A program made the position numbers and the translations under genes. The notes below the pieces were generated by a model. The model was not told where the DNA came from, searched no databases, and saw only the letters and a program-made list of their open reading frames with translations. A stretch of 64,000 nt of DNA from Rhodoferax sp. BAB1 (GTDB lineage Bacteria; Pseudomonadota; Gammaproteobacteria; Burkholderiales; Burkholderiaceae_C): assembly GCF_013334205.1 (NCBI RefSeq), contig NZ_CP054424.1:3058001-3122000 (forward strand), in the 5' to 3' direction. Positions 20,788 to 30,167 of the stretch are shown here, piece after piece (positions within the stretch are counted from its first letter, which is position 1; every line of letters begins with the position of its first letter).

Positions 20788-21750
20788 TCACTGCGACAGG
20801 CGCTTCACGCCCGGCAACTCGCAGGCATAGATGGCATTGCGCAGCGAGGCGATGGCCTCGTAGCGCGTGAAGCTGCGCCGCCACACCAGCACCACACGGC
20901 GCGTCGGCGGCTCGCCGCTGAAGGGCAGGTACTTGATGAAGTTGTCCTCCTGGCCGTTGCCCCGGGCTTTGCCCTTGGGCAGCAGCGCCGACTTGGGGAT
21001 GCTCAGGCGCGGCACCAGGGTCACGCCCATGCCGGCGGCCACCATGTGCTTGATGGTCTCCAGCGAGGAGCCCTCGAAGCTCTTGCGTATGCCCTCGGCA
21101 TGGCTGGAGAAGCGCGCGAACTCGGGGCAGACCTCCAGCACGTGGTCGCGAAAGCAGTGGCCCGTGCCCAGCAGCAGCATGGTCTCGGCCTTGAGCTCCT
21201 CGTTGCTGATGCTGTCGTTCTTCGCCAGCGGGTGGTTGGCGGGTACGGCGGCGTAAAAGGGTTCGTCGTAGAGCGGCGCCACGGCCAGGCCGGCGTCCGG
21301 GAAAGGCTCGGCCAGGATGGCGCAGTCGATCTCACCGGTGCGCAGCATCTCCAGCAGCTTGACCGTGAAGTTCTCCTGCAGCATCAGCGGCATCTGCGGC
21401 GTGTGCGTGATCATCTGGCGCACCAGGTCGGGCAGCAGATAGGGGCCGATGGTGTAGATCACACCCAGCTTGAGCGGGCCCGACAGCGGGTCCTTGCCGC
21501 GCTTGGCAATCTCCTTGATGCTGGCGGCCTGCTCCAGCACGGCCTGCGCCTGGCGCACGATCTCCTCGCCCAGCGGCGTGACCGTCACCTCGTTGGCGCT
21601 GCGCTCGAAGAGCTTGACGTCGAGCTCCTCCTCGATCTTCTTCACCGCCACCGACAGCGTGGGCTGCGACACGAAACACGCCTCGGCCGCGCGACCGAAA
21701 TGTTTCTCGCGGGCCACGGCGACGATGTATTTAAGTTCGGTGAGGGTCAT
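20788..21750 (-). CDS. oxyR: LysR-family hydrogen peroxide sensor OxyR
   Basis: A 320-aa regulator. The winged helix-turn-helix covers residues 1-60 ([20 protein letters not shown]), and the LysR effector domain follows. The two redox cysteines fall at C199 and C208 in [17 protein letters not shown], the same numbers as in E. coli OxyR, so peroxide sensing through a disulfide is well supported. It leads the oxyR-dps-ubiA unit, which couples peroxide sensing, iron sequestration and quinone synthesis. Confidence 0.95.
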   Translation of the reverse strand: MTLTELKYIVAVAREKHFGRAAEACFVSQPTLSVAVKKIEEELDVKLFERSANEVTVTPLGEEIVRQAQAVLEQAASIKEIAKRGKDPLSGPLKLGVIYTIGPYLLPDLVRQMITHTPQMPLMLQENFTVKLLEMLRTGEIDCAILAEPFPDAGLAVAPLYDEPFYAAVPANHPLAKNDSISNEELKAETMLLLGTGHCFRDHVLEVCPEFARFSSHAEGIRKSFEGSSLETIKHMVAAGMGVTLVPRLSIPKSALLPKGKARGNGQEDNFIKYLPFSGEPPTRRVVLVWRRSFTRYEAIASLRNAIYACELPGVKRLSQ

Positions 21751-21792
21751 GATTGAATTGTGGCATCCCGTGAGCGATTCCGATAGTACCCT

Positions 21793-22401
21793 TCAAGGAG
21801 CCGTCACCCGCAGCTGCAGCAGGCGCGGGCGCTGCGTGGCCGCATCGCTGCTGTAGCTGCCCGGGGGCGTGCCCTGACCGCTACGGGCCAGCGTGACCCA
21901 CTGCCCCAGCGGCGCCTGCACGGTGGTGGCCAGCGCGCTGCGTTCCTGCGTGGGCAGTTCCCGGCCGGGCTGCTGCTGCACGCTGGCCGTCTGCACCTCG
22001 ACCTCCACCGTCGCGGGCCGCTGGCCGCCGGGCCAGCGCGGCCGCAGCTGCAGGCTCTGCCCGGCCTGCAGCCAGATCAGGCCCTGCCGCACCCCCGCCC
22101 CTGTCAGCGCGCCCGGCGCCTGCACGGACTGCACCCACTGCAGCGGCGTGGTCTGCGCAAAACTCAGCCGCGCCTGGCTGCCGTTGCGCACCTGCAGCTG
22201 CTGCGGCGCCATCAGCGGCGCCTGAGGCCGGGTGCCGACGGCATAACCCCCGCCACCTTCTTCGACCTCCCGCAGTTCCAGCACCAGATCACGCGCCGGC
22301 AAGGCAGCGGCCCCCGTGGTCGGCGGATCAGCCGCCCCGCAGACCGCAGGGGCCAGACCCAGGCACAGGATGCAGACGAGATGTTTCATCACGAAGGTCA
22401 T
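21793..22401 (-). CDS. exported protein of unknown function
   Basis: About 202 aa. A Sec-type leader (MKHLVCILCLGLAPAVCGA) is followed by a Gln- and Pro-rich mature part with a beta-strand character, for example LVLELREVEEGGGGYAVGTR and TPLQWVQSVQAPGAL. I recognise no domain with certainty; it resembles short beta-rich periplasmic accessory proteins. The start is uncertain: ATG at 22401 or ATG at 22389. It lies between the DUF2892 gene and oxyR, all on the minus strand. Confidence 0.65.
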   Translation of the reverse strand: MTFVMKHLVCILCLGLAPAVCGAADPPTTGAAALPARDLVLELREVEEGGGGYAVGTRPQAPLMAPQQLQVRNGSQARLSFAQTTPLQWVQSVQAPGALTGAGVRQGLIWLQAGQSLQLRPRWPGGQRPATVEVEVQTASVQQQPGRELPTQERSALATTVQAPLGQWVTLARSGQGTPPGSYSSDAATQRPRLLQLRVTAP

Positions 22402-22462
22402 TGTTCCATGTCCACACCGCCCGCGCCAGACAGAAAGCGCCCGACCGACGCAGCCGCCCCCG

Positions 22463-22493
22463 AAAACATCAAGGGGCCAACGGCCCCTTGATG
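22463..22493 (-). terminator. terminator after the DUF2892 gene
   Basis: CATCAAGGGGCC and GGCCCCTTGATG pair perfectly over 12 bp around a 3-nt loop. On the minus strand the stem is followed by TTTT. It lies 44 nt past the DUF2892 stop codon and insulates it from the exported-protein gene. Confidence 0.88.
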
Positions 22494-22537
22494 TGCATCA
22501 AACATCCGGCAGCAGTTGCCGGAACAGGCAAGCGGGC

Positions 22538-22729
22538 TCAGCGCTTGAGCGGGCAGGTGTTGAAACCCAGCAGCGTGTACAGCGGGCACCAGCCCAGGGC
22601 GCCGGTGGCCAGGGGCACCACACCGATCCAGCCCCAGACACCCACCGTGCCGGTGGCCGCCAGGCCGATCAGCACCAGGCCGGCGACAACGCGCAGCACG
22701 CGGTCGATGTTTCCTTCGTTCGTTTTCAT
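22538..22729 (-). CDS. DUF2892 / YgaP-type small inner-membrane protein
   Basis: A 63-aa protein that begins MKTNEGNIDRVLRVVAGLVL and has two membrane segments, then the Cys motif GWCPLYTLLGFNTCPLKR. The C-P-x-Y ... T-C-P pattern is the DUF2892 signature, a domain also found C-terminal to rhodanese in YgaP. AAGGAA precedes the ATG at 22729. A CRP-like palindrome lies about 60 nt upstream and a Crp/Fnr-family gene is immediately behind it, so regulation by that neighbour is likely. The exact function is not known. Confidence 0.85.
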   Translation of the reverse strand: MKTNEGNIDRVLRVVAGLVLIGLAATGTVGVWGWIGVVPLATGALGWCPLYTLLGFNTCPLKR

Positions 22730-22789
22730 GTGGGTTCCTTTGTGATGGTGAAACGATGGTTCATTGGACGCCGGACCCGTCCCGACGTC

Positions 22790-22805
22790 TGTGACCTGTG
22801 TCACA
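22790..22805. promoter_or_regulatory. CRP/FNR-type operator palindrome
   Basis: TGTGACCTGTGTCACA is a perfect TGTGA-N6-TCACA palindrome, the classical CRP consensus arms. It lies in the 94-bp gap between the Crp/Fnr-family gene and the DUF2892 gene, centred about 68 nt ahead of the latter's ATG. Confidence 0.75.
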
Positions 22806-22823
22806 CAGCCCGGGCACCCACCG

Positions 22824-23480
22824 TCAGGACGCCGGCGCGGCGGCAGCCAGCGCACGCAGGGCGGCGCTGTTGAGGATCTGGATGTGCTCGCGCGCCAGCA
22901 GCACCCAGCCCTCGCGCTCGAAACGGCGCAGCAGCCGGGTGACCATCTCGCGCACCGTGCCCAGCTCGTCCGCCAGCGCCTGGTGCGTCAGGGCCAGGTC
23001 CTGGCCACGCCCCAGCAGCGCGCGGGCCAGGCGCTGGTCCAGCTTGTGAAACGCGATCGCCTCGATCAGGCCGGTCAGGTCCGCCATGCGCTCCGCGAAC
23101 AGCCCCAGCACCTCGTCGCGAAAGCGCGGCGTCTCCAGCCAGCGCCGGAAAGTCTCGGGGGAAATCAGCAGCAGGCGCGTGGGCCGGGTGGTGACACCCT
23201 GCGCCGAGAGCGGCAAACCGCGGAACAGGCAGGCGCTGGACACCAGGCAAAGCTCGCCGGGCACCACCCGGTACAACTCCAGGAAGCGCCCTTCGCCCGA
23301 GCTGCGCGAGACCTTCACCTCGCCCGACAGCACCAGCGGGAACCCCTGGCAGGGCGCGCTTTCGTCGAACAGCACGGCCCCGGCCGGCACCTCCAGCACC
23401 GAAGCACCGAGCGAGGCCAGCGTGGGCGTGACCTCCCCCAGCGCGGGGTAGAGCGTCACGGCTTCATTCAGGTTCTGCAT
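22824..23480 (-). CDS. Crp/Fnr family transcriptional regulator
   Basis: A 218-aa protein with an N-terminal cyclic-nucleotide-binding-like beta-barrel (about 20-130: EVPAGAVLFDESAPCQGFPL, LVLSGEVKVSRSSGEGRFLE) and a C-terminal winged helix (LTHQALADELGTVREMVTRL, then RLLRRFEREGWVLLAREHIQ). No N-terminal cluster of four cysteines for an FeS centre is present; single cysteines occur at SAPCQG, GELC and SACLF. It is upstream of the DUF2892 gene, whose promoter region holds a matching palindrome. The signal it senses cannot be read from the sequence. Confidence 0.9.
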   Translation of the reverse strand: MQNLNEAVTLYPALGEVTPTLASLGASVLEVPAGAVLFDESAPCQGFPLVLSGEVKVSRSSGEGRFLELYRVVPGELCLVSSACLFRGLPLSAQGVTTRPTRLLLISPETFRRWLETPRFRDEVLGLFAERMADLTGLIEAIAFHKLDQRLARALLGRGQDLALTHQALADELGTVREMVTRLLRRFEREGWVLLAREHIQILNSAALRALAAAAPAS

Positions 23481-23592
23481 GCATCACACCTTGCGTTTGC
23501 CCACCCTGGGTCTTGCGGCAGCGCGGCCTGCGCCACCGGGCGGGTGCAGTCATCATGCCAAAATCTTCCAACCACCACCCACCCCCTCTGCC

Positions 23593-24714
23593 GTGAGCCT
23601 GCTCTTCTCCCCCTTCCATCTGCCCGCACCGCGCGGCCCCCTGGCGCTCGCCAACCGCATCGTCATCGCGCCCATGTGCCAGTACTCGGCCGTCGACGGC
23701 GCGGCAGGCGACTGGCACCTCGCGCACTGGGCCAGCCTGCTCAACAGCGGCGCCGGCCTCATGACCATCGAGGCCACCGGTGTCACACCCGACGGCCGCA
23801 TCACGCCCCACTGCCTGGGCCTGTGGGACGAGCGCACCGAACAGGCCCTGGGCGAGACGCTGCAGCGCGCGCGCAAGTTGGCACCCCCCATGCCGGTCTG
23901 CATCCAGCTCGCGCATGCCGGGCGCAAGGGCTCCAGCGCCGCGCCCTGGCATGGTGGACAGCTGCTCGCTCCTGCCCAGGGCGGCTGGCTGCCGCTGGCG
24001 CCCTCGGCCCTGCCGCAACTGCCCGACGAGCCACCACCCGCGGCCATGTCGGCGGCCCAGCTGGTCCAGGTGCGCGAGGCCTTCGTGGCCGCCGCACAGC
24101 GCGCCCAGCGCATCGGCATCGACGCCGTCGAGTTGCACGCCGCACACGGTTACCTGCTGCACCAGTTCCTCTCGCCCCTGGCCAACCAGCGCAACGACGC
24201 CTACGGCGGCCCCCTGGAAAACCGCATGCGTTTTCCGCTGGAAGTGTTCGCCGCCGTACGCGCCGTCTTCGACGGCCCGCTGGGTGTACGGGTTTCGGCC
24301 ACCGACTGGGTCGAGGGCGGCTGGGACGGACAGCAGACGGCCGAGTTCTCGCGCCAGCTCAAGGCCCTGGGCTGCAACTTCATGCACGTTTCCACCGCCG
24401 GCGTCTCGCCGCAGCAGAAGATCACCATCGGCCCCGGCTACCAGGTGCCCTATGCACGCGAAGTGAAAAAAGCCTGCGGCTTGCCGACCACCGCCGTGGG
24501 CCTGATCACCGATCCGAAGCAGGCCGAGGACATCCTGCAGGCCGGCGACGCCGACCTGATCGCCATCGCCCGCGCCCTGCTCTACAAGCCGCGCTGGCCC
24601 TGGGAGGCCGCCGTGACCCTGGGCGGGCAGGTGCAGGCGAGTGAGCCCTATTGGCGCTGCCTGCCGCGCGAGGCGCAGGGCATCTTCGGGAACGTACGGA
24701 TCGGGATGCGCTGA
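23593..24714 (+). CDS. NADH:flavin oxidoreductase, old yellow enzyme YqjM-like
   Basis: A 373-aa FMN TIM-barrel ene-reductase that reduces activated C=C bonds of enones and similar electrophiles. VIAPMCQYSAVDGAAGDWHL carries the thermophilic-like class cysteine that tunes FMN, followed by QLAHAGRKGS, the substrate-anchoring ELHAAHGYLLHQFLSPLANQ with its His pair, and ADLIAIARALLYKPRWPWEA. The start is GTG at 23593; there is no closer ATG. It is transcribed away from the Crp/Fnr gene. Confidence 0.92.
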   Translation: MSLLFSPFHLPAPRGPLALANRIVIAPMCQYSAVDGAAGDWHLAHWASLLNSGAGLMTIEATGVTPDGRITPHCLGLWDERTEQALGETLQRARKLAPPMPVCIQLAHAGRKGSSAAPWHGGQLLAPAQGGWLPLAPSALPQLPDEPPPAAMSAAQLVQVREAFVAAAQRAQRIGIDAVELHAAHGYLLHQFLSPLANQRNDAYGGPLENRMRFPLEVFAAVRAVFDGPLGVRVSATDWVEGGWDGQQTAEFSRQLKALGCNFMHVSTAGVSPQQKITIGPGYQVPYAREVKKACGLPTTAVGLITDPKQAEDILQAGDADLIAIARALLYKPRWPWEAAVTLGGQVQASEPYWRCLPREAQGIFGNVRIGMR

Positions 24715-24730
24715 GGCGCGCAGCGGGCGC

Positions 24731-25951
24731 TCAGGGGCGTTGACGGATCACCAGCACTGGCAGATCCAGCGTCTTGATGCGCAGCGCGGCCTGATCGGCC
24801 TCGGCCTGGCGCATGAAGGGCCCGACACGCACGCGCATCAGCGGCCCCTTGGGGCTGGCAAAGGTTTCGGCGCCTGCCTCCAGCCCCAGGCCCTGCACCT
24901 GGGCCAAGGCCTTCTGCGCGTTGGCCTCCTGGGCGTAGGCGCCCACCTGGATCACCCACACATAACGCAGTGCTTGCGGCGCACTGGCGGCACGGGCCGG
25001 GCGGGGGGCCGCCGCGGGTGCCGGCGTGACCACCGCCGCGGTGGCGGTCGCCGCCGGGCGCGGCGCGGGGGCGGGCGGCACGGCAGGCTCCGGCCGGGCC
25101 GATGCCACGCTGCGGTCCGAGGCGTTGACCATGGCCGGCTTCCCAGCCGCTGCGGGCCTGGCCGTCGAAGGTGTCACGAGCGCGCTCGCCGCCTGGGCCA
25201 CACGTGGCGCCTCGGGCGAGGAAGCCGCCAGCACGGGCGCCGGTGCCGGCGCCACTTGCGGTGCGCTGGCTACCGCGGCCGGCGCAGGACTCGTGGCCTC
25301 GACCGGCGCAGAAGCCACAGGCGCGGGGGCGACGACCAGCGCCCGGACCTGGCCGGACTCCCCACCGGCCTGCGGGCGTTCCTCACGCGTCGCCAGTTGC
25401 GGCAGCGCACTTTCCGCACCCTGGAACCAGTTCAGCACGGACAGCACCAGCGCCAGCACCACCGCATTGCCCAGGCCCAGCAGCATCAGGCGGCGCTGGT
25501 CCGGCGCCTGGCGGGACAGCGCGGTGGCCGCGTCCTTCACCTCGGGCGAGGTGCGCAGCGCCGCCGATATCTTCTCGTTGCAATGCGTGTAGAACCAGGC
25601 ATTGGCATACAGGCCCGGCACCACAAAGGCCACCGTCAGCAGCAGCAGGAAAAGCAGCAGGGCGCTGGTGTCGGAATAGTTGAGCAGCAGCTTGCCCACG
25701 CCGAAGATCAGCAGCACCACGCCGATCAGGGCCGCCACATAGGCCAGGGCCCAGCCCCACATGCGGCGATATACCAGCCAGTTGAAGGTGGTCCAGTAGG
25801 CCGCCCAGTTCCAGCTGCTGCCTGCCTTGCCCTCGCCGTCGAAGCAGGCAAAGTGACGCAGGTAGTAATCCTGTGCGCGCGGGCCGATGGTGGCGCGGTA
25901 CAGATAGGCGGTGTCGCCGGAGGCGAGCTTGTGGGTGGGTTCCTTGGCCAT
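24731..25951 (-). CDS. DUF2628 membrane protein with C-terminal SPOR domain
   Basis: 406 aa. Residues of about 1-70 match the DUF2628 pattern (FACFDGEGKAGSSWNWAAYW), followed by three or four membrane segments to about 190, a long Pro/Ala-rich linker (about 200-325) and a SPOR peptidoglycan-binding domain (WVIQVGAYAQEANAQKALAQ ... LMRVRVGPFMRQAEADQAAL). SPOR domains bind denuded glycan at division sites, so an envelope or septal role is probable. It converges with the old yellow enzyme gene. Confidence 0.8.
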   Translation of the reverse strand: MAKEPTHKLASGDTAYLYRATIGPRAQDYYLRHFACFDGEGKAGSSWNWAAYWTTFNWLVYRRMWGWALAYVAALIGVVLLIFGVGKLLLNYSDTSALLLFLLLLTVAFVVPGLYANAWFYTHCNEKISAALRTSPEVKDAATALSRQAPDQRRLMLLGLGNAVVLALVLSVLNWFQGAESALPQLATREERPQAGGESGQVRALVVAPAPVASAPVEATSPAPAAVASAPQVAPAPAPVLAASSPEAPRVAQAASALVTPSTARPAAAGKPAMVNASDRSVASARPEPAVPPAPAPRPAATATAAVVTPAPAAAPRPARAASAPQALRYVWVIQVGAYAQEANAQKALAQVQGLGLEAGAETFASPKGPLMRVRVGPFMRQAEADQAALRIKTLDLPVLVIRQRP

Positions 25952-26041
25952 CGGGGATGTTCCAGGTATGCCCGGAGTCTAATTCACATTGGGCGCCATG
26001 CCACGCCCGGCGTGCCGCGGATGCTACAAATTTGCAACTAC

Positions 26042-28150
26042 TCAGGCTTTCAAATAGTTCGTGCGGCTGCCCAGCCAGCGCACCACATGGCGCTCGGCCA
26101 GGTCCGGGTAGCGGTCCAGCATCACGGGCGCGGCCTCGCGGGCCCAGGCCAGCAGATGGCTGTCTTCCGCCAGGTCGGCAAAACGCAGCAGGGCCGCGCC
26201 CGACTGGCGCGCGCCCAGAAACTCGCCCGGCCCGCGGATGTCCAGGTCGCGCCGCGCGATCTCGAAACCGTCGCTGGTCTCGGCCATGGCCTTGAGGCGC
26301 TCGCGGGCCGTCTCACCCAGACGCGGCGCATCGCCGGTGGAATACAGCAACACGCAGGCCGAGGCCGCCGCCCCGCGCCCCACCCGCCCGCGCAGCTGGT
26401 GCAGCTGCGAGAGGCCAAAACGCTCGGCGTGCTCGATCACCATCAGCGTGGCATTGGGCACGTCCACCCCCACCTCGATCACCGTGGTGCTGACCAGCAC
26501 GCCCATCTGCCCGCTGGTGAACAGCGACATCACCGCCTTCTTCTCGGCCACCGGCATGCGCGAATGCAGCAGGCCCACCAGCACGCCGGGCAAAGCTGCG
26601 CTCAACTCCGCATGGGTCTCGGTGGCGTTGGTGAGGTCCAGCATCTCGCTTTCCTCGATCAGCGGACAGACCCAGTAGACCTGCCTGCCCTGCTCCAGCT
26701 GGCCGCGGATGCGCTGGATCACCTCGTCGCGCCGCTGCTCGGACACCACCTTGGTCACGATGGGGCTGCGCCCGGGCGGCAGTTCGTCGATGGTGGAGAC
26801 GTCGAGGTCGGCGTAATAACTCATCGCCAGCGTTCTGGGTATCGGCGTCGCCGTCATCATCAACATGTGCGGCTCCAGGTCCTCGCCATTGGTCTTGCTG
26901 CGCAAGGCCAGGCGTTGTGCGACACCAAAGCGATGCTGCTCGTCGATGATGGCCAGGGCCAGGTTTTTGAACTGCACCTGCTCCTGGATCACCGCGTGCG
27001 TGCCCACCACCAGGCCGGCCTCGCCCCGCTCGATCAGGCCCAGCATCTCGGTGCGCTCCTTTTTCTTCTGGCTGCCGGTGAGCCAGGCCACACGCACGCC
27101 CAGGGGCTCCAGCCAGCCCACCAGCTTGCGGAAATGCTGGTCGGCCAGTATCTCGGTGGGCGCCATCAGCGCGCACTGCCAGCCCGCGTCCATGCAGATC
27201 GTGGCGGCCAGTGCGGCCACCACCGTCTTGCCCGAACCCACGTCACCCTGCAGCAGGCGGTGCATCGGTTTGTGCATCGCCAGGTCCTGCGCGATCTCCG
27301 TGCACACGCGGCGCTGCGCCGTGGTCAGCTGAAAGGGCAGCGCGGCCAACAGGCGATCGTGCAGCGAGCCCTTGCCGTCCGTGCGCAAGACCGGCGCGCG
27401 CAGGTGCTCACGCTCGCGGCGCGACTGCAGTTGCGACAGCTGCTGGGCCAGCAGTTCCTCGGCCTTCAGGCGCAACCAGGCGGGGTGCGTGTGATCCTCC
27501 AGCTGGGCCAGCGAGACATCGGGCGTAGGGTGGTGCAAAAAGGTCAGGGCCTGGCGCAGGTCCCACAGCGGCTTGAACTTGAGCCCGACCGCCAGTTCGG
27601 GCGGGAAGGTGTCGGACAACTCGGCGCGCGCCAGGCCGCCCAGCACCGCCTTGCGCAGATAAGGCTGGGGCAGGCCGGCCACCGTGGGGTAGACGGGCGT
27701 GAGTGCCGTGGGCAGCTCGCCGCTGGCGGCCCGGGTGTGCGGGTGCATCATGGTCCAGCCCAGGAAACCGCCACGCAGTTCACCCCGCGCGCGGATCTTC
27801 GTGCCCACGGCCAGGGCCTTCTGCTGCGAGGGGTAGAAATTGAAGAAACGCAGCACGCAGGTGTCGCTGCCGTCGTTCACCGTCACCAGCAGCTGGCGGC
27901 GCGGGCGGTAGGCCACCTCGCAGGCCGTGACCTCGGCCTCGATCTGCGCCGTGTCGCCCTCGCGCGCGTCGGCCAGTTTGGTGATGCGGGTCTCGTCCTC
28001 GTAGCGCAGCGGCAGGTGCAGGGCCAGGTCGATGTCGCGCCGCAGGTTGAGCTTCTCCAGGGCCTTCTGCGGCAGGCTCTTGGCCGGCACGCCAGCGGCC
28101 GAGGCCTTGGGGGCTTTTTTCTCGGCGGTGGCGGGTCGCTTGGCGGGCAT
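26042..28150 (-). CDS. recG: ATP-dependent DNA helicase RecG
   Basis: A 702-aa superfamily 2 helicase that remodels stalled forks and Holliday junctions. An N-terminal OB-fold wedge is followed by helicase motifs: LLQGDVGSGKTVVAALA (Walker A), IIDEQHRFGVAQR (motif II, DEQH), MMTATPIPRTLAMSYYADLD (motif III) and LHQLRGRVGRGAAASACVLL (motif VI). A Lys/Ala-rich tail of about 25 residues precedes the wedge. Divergent from queA. Confidence 0.96.
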   Translation of the reverse strand: MPAKRPATAEKKAPKASAAGVPAKSLPQKALEKLNLRRDIDLALHLPLRYEDETRITKLADAREGDTAQIEAEVTACEVAYRPRRQLLVTVNDGSDTCVLRFFNFYPSQQKALAVGTKIRARGELRGGFLGWTMMHPHTRAASGELPTALTPVYPTVAGLPQPYLRKAVLGGLARAELSDTFPPELAVGLKFKPLWDLRQALTFLHHPTPDVSLAQLEDHTHPAWLRLKAEELLAQQLSQLQSRREREHLRAPVLRTDGKGSLHDRLLAALPFQLTTAQRRVCTEIAQDLAMHKPMHRLLQGDVGSGKTVVAALAATICMDAGWQCALMAPTEILADQHFRKLVGWLEPLGVRVAWLTGSQKKKERTEMLGLIERGEAGLVVGTHAVIQEQVQFKNLALAIIDEQHRFGVAQRLALRSKTNGEDLEPHMLMMTATPIPRTLAMSYYADLDVSTIDELPPGRSPIVTKVVSEQRRDEVIQRIRGQLEQGRQVYWVCPLIEESEMLDLTNATETHAELSAALPGVLVGLLHSRMPVAEKKAVMSLFTSGQMGVLVSTTVIEVGVDVPNATLMVIEHAERFGLSQLHQLRGRVGRGAAASACVLLYSTGDAPRLGETARERLKAMAETSDGFEIARRDLDIRGPGEFLGARQSGAALLRFADLAEDSHLLAWAREAAPVMLDRYPDLAERHVVRWLGSRTNYLKA

Positions 28151-28214
28151 GGGACAATTCTGCCCTTAGTTCTTCACTTTTCACTTGGAACGGGTCCGTC
28201 CGGCCCTCAAGCAC

Positions 28215-29264
28215 ATGCCCACGTCCCCCGGCGCCCCGCGCACCCACACCCTCAGCGACTTCGACTTCGCGCTCCCGCCCGAGCTCATCGCCCAGCACCC
28301 CGCGGCTGAGCGCAGCGCCTCGCGCCTGCTCGACGGCCGCGCCGCCACCCCGGTGGACCGCATCTTCCGAGAACTGCCCGGCCTGTTGTTGCCCGGCGAC
28401 CTGCTGGTGTTCAACGACACCAAGGTGGTCAAGGCCCGGCTGTTCGGCGAGAAGCCTACCGGCGGCAAGCTGGAACTGCTGATCGAACGCGTGCTGACGG
28501 GCCACGAGGTGGTGGCCCACATGAAGGTCAGCAAAAGGCCGGCCGTGGGCATGGTGCTGCAGATGACGGGCGGCTACACGGCCACGCTATTGGGCCGCTG
28601 GCCGGATGAAGAGGGGCAACTGTTCCGCCTGCGCTTCAGTGACGAACCGCATGCGCTGATGGAACAGCACGGCCACGTGCCGCTCCCTCCCTACATCGAA
28701 CACGGCGACAGCGCCGAGGACGTGGCGCGTTACCAGACCGTCTTCGCCGCCAAACCCGGCGCCGCCGCCGCGCCCACCGCGGCCCTGCACTTCGACGAAG
28801 GTCTGCTGGCCGCGCTGGAGGCACGCGGCGTGAAACGTGCCAGCGTCACCCTGCACGTGGGCGCCGGCACCTTCTCACCCGTGAAGACCGAGAACCTGGC
28901 CGAGCACCGCATGCACCGCGAGTGGTACGAAGTACCCGCCGCCACGCAGCAGGCCATCGCGGAAACGAAAGCCCGGGGCGGCCGCATCGTCGCCGTGGGC
29001 ACCACCACCATCCGCACCCTCGAATCCTGGGCCCAGACCGGGCAGGCCAGCGGGGACACCGAGATCTTCATCACCCCGGGCTTTGACTTCAAGGTGGCCA
29101 ACCTGCTGGTCACCAACTTCCACCTGCCTAAATCCACCCTCATGATGCTGGTGAGCGCCTTTGCGGGCTACGAGCACATCATGGGGCTGTACCGGCATGC
29201 GATCAGCCAGCGCTACCGCTTCTTCAGTTATGGGGATGCGATGCTGCTGGAGCGGTCGCCGTAG
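28215..29264 (+). CDS. queA: tRNA preQ1(34) S-adenosylmethionine ribosyltransferase-isomerase
   Basis: A 349-aa enzyme that adds the epoxycyclopentane moiety to preQ1 in tRNA during queuosine synthesis. [59 protein letters not shown] and the C-terminal [20 protein letters not shown] are all family signatures. ATG 28215 gives a normal N-terminus; a TTG ten codons earlier is in frame. tgt, usually adjacent, lies 6.1 kb away. A second damaged copy of its last 60 bp lies at 29926. Confidence 0.96.
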   Translation: MPTSPGAPRTHTLSDFDFALPPELIAQHPAAERSASRLLDGRAATPVDRIFRELPGLLLPGDLLVFNDTKVVKARLFGEKPTGGKLELLIERVLTGHEVVAHMKVSKRPAVGMVLQMTGGYTATLLGRWPDEEGQLFRLRFSDEPHALMEQHGHVPLPPYIEHGDSAEDVARYQTVFAAKPGAAAAPTAALHFDEGLLAALEARGVKRASVTLHVGAGTFSPVKTENLAEHRMHREWYEVPAATQQAIAETKARGGRIVAVGTTTIRTLESWAQTGQASGDTEIFITPGFDFKVANLLVTNFHLPKSTLMMLVSAFAGYEHIMGLYRHAISQRYRFFSYGDAMLLERSP

Positions 29265-29415
29265 TCAGCGCTTGCACGGATGAGCGCTGGCCGCCAGTCA
29301 AGGCCCGTGGGCTGACGGACGCCGGCGCAAAAATTTGTATCCCGGCGCTTACAACAGGGCAAGCTGTCACAAGCGTCCGTAAAATGCGAGGGACCGTTTG
29401 CATGGATAACCCCAC

Positions 29416-29910
29416 GTGTTGAACACCGACTTCCGCCCCTCCCAGCTCCCCGAGTTCACCCCGCCGCAGCCGCCGCACACCAAGCTCAAAAGGGTTGCGG
29501 CCGAGTACGCGCTGGTCGCGCTCGCCGCGGGCATCGGAGGGGTGTATGTGCTGGTGACAAGTTACCTGACCCGCCTGGCGCTGGCACCTGCCATCGCCAT
29601 CGGGGTGCTGCTGGCCATGCACCTGGGCACGGTGCTCGTCGCACGACTGCGGCTAGGCGAATGGCTGGGGCTGACCGGGCTTCTGATCACCGTGCTGGCG
29701 GCCCTGGTCGCACCGGCTACCGCCGGCCTGGCCGACCCCAGTGAGCGCATGGCTCCGGCGGGCGGCTACGTGCCCCTGCCCACCACGCCCACGGACCACT
29801 GGCTCGTGCGCAGCGCCCAGGCCATGACCGACACCGCCGGCCCCATCGTGGTGATCATCGGTGCCCTCATCAGCAGCTGGTTCGCCGTGCACAACGCCAG
29901 GCCGAGGTAG
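29416..29910 (+). CDS. hypothetical membrane protein between queA direct repeats
   Basis: 164 aa, starting at GTG 29416. Three or four hydrophobic segments are visible (LVALAAGIGGVYVLVTSYLT; LAPAIAIGVLLAMHLGTVLV; LGLTGLLITVLAALVAPATA; a C-terminal IVVIIGALISSWFAV), with a loop rich in Pro and Thr before the last. I recognise no family. GC-rich codon use is like the chromosome. It lies between the true queA 3' end and a decayed copy of it, so it probably arrived with the event that made the duplication. Confidence 0.6.
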   Translation: MLNTDFRPSQLPEFTPPQPPHTKLKRVAAEYALVALAAGIGGVYVLVTSYLTRLALAPAIAIGVLLAMHLGTVLVARLRLGEWLGLTGLLITVLAALVAPATAGLADPSERMAPAGGYVPLPTTPTDHWLVRSAQAMTDTAGPIVVIIGALISSWFAVHNARPR

Positions 29911-29925
29911 GTTGCGGTGATGCCT

Positions 29926-29985
29926 GCATGCGATCAGGCAGCGCTACCGCCTCTTCAGCTATGGGGATGAGTAGTGCTGGAGCGA
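29926..29985 (+). pseudogene. decayed duplicate of the queA 3' end
   Basis: About 60 bp repeat queA 29195-29256 with a few substitutions. In the same frame it reads AIRQRYRLFSYGDE then stop, against [20 protein letters not shown] in queA. The other differences are mostly at third codon positions, as between homologous genes of related strains. It marks one edge of a 0.7-kb segment inserted at, or recombined into, the end of queA. Confidence 0.8.
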
Positions 29986-30167
29986 ACTCGACAACCCATC
30001 TCCCCTTGAACCTTTGCTTTTGGTCAGCATCTATCGGCCAGTCATACATGCGGCATCAACGCTTGTATGAAAGTGGTGTTTTTTCCGCGAGGCATGGCGC
30101 GCCAAGACTAACTGAGTCTTGTAAAACTCGCTAGGCTGAACAACGGCTCTGAGGCATCATTTATCTC

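Noticed and set aside
24641..28309. A 1222-codon open frame on the plus strand opposite recG and the SPOR gene
   Set aside because: The same artefact: it mirrors codon bias of the true minus-strand genes and starts inside the old yellow enzyme gene.
30049..30135. Short frame ahead of the PIN-like gene as a possible antitoxin
   Set aside because: Only 28 codons from an ATG, with no ribosome-binding site and no resemblance to AbrB, RHH or Phd folds.
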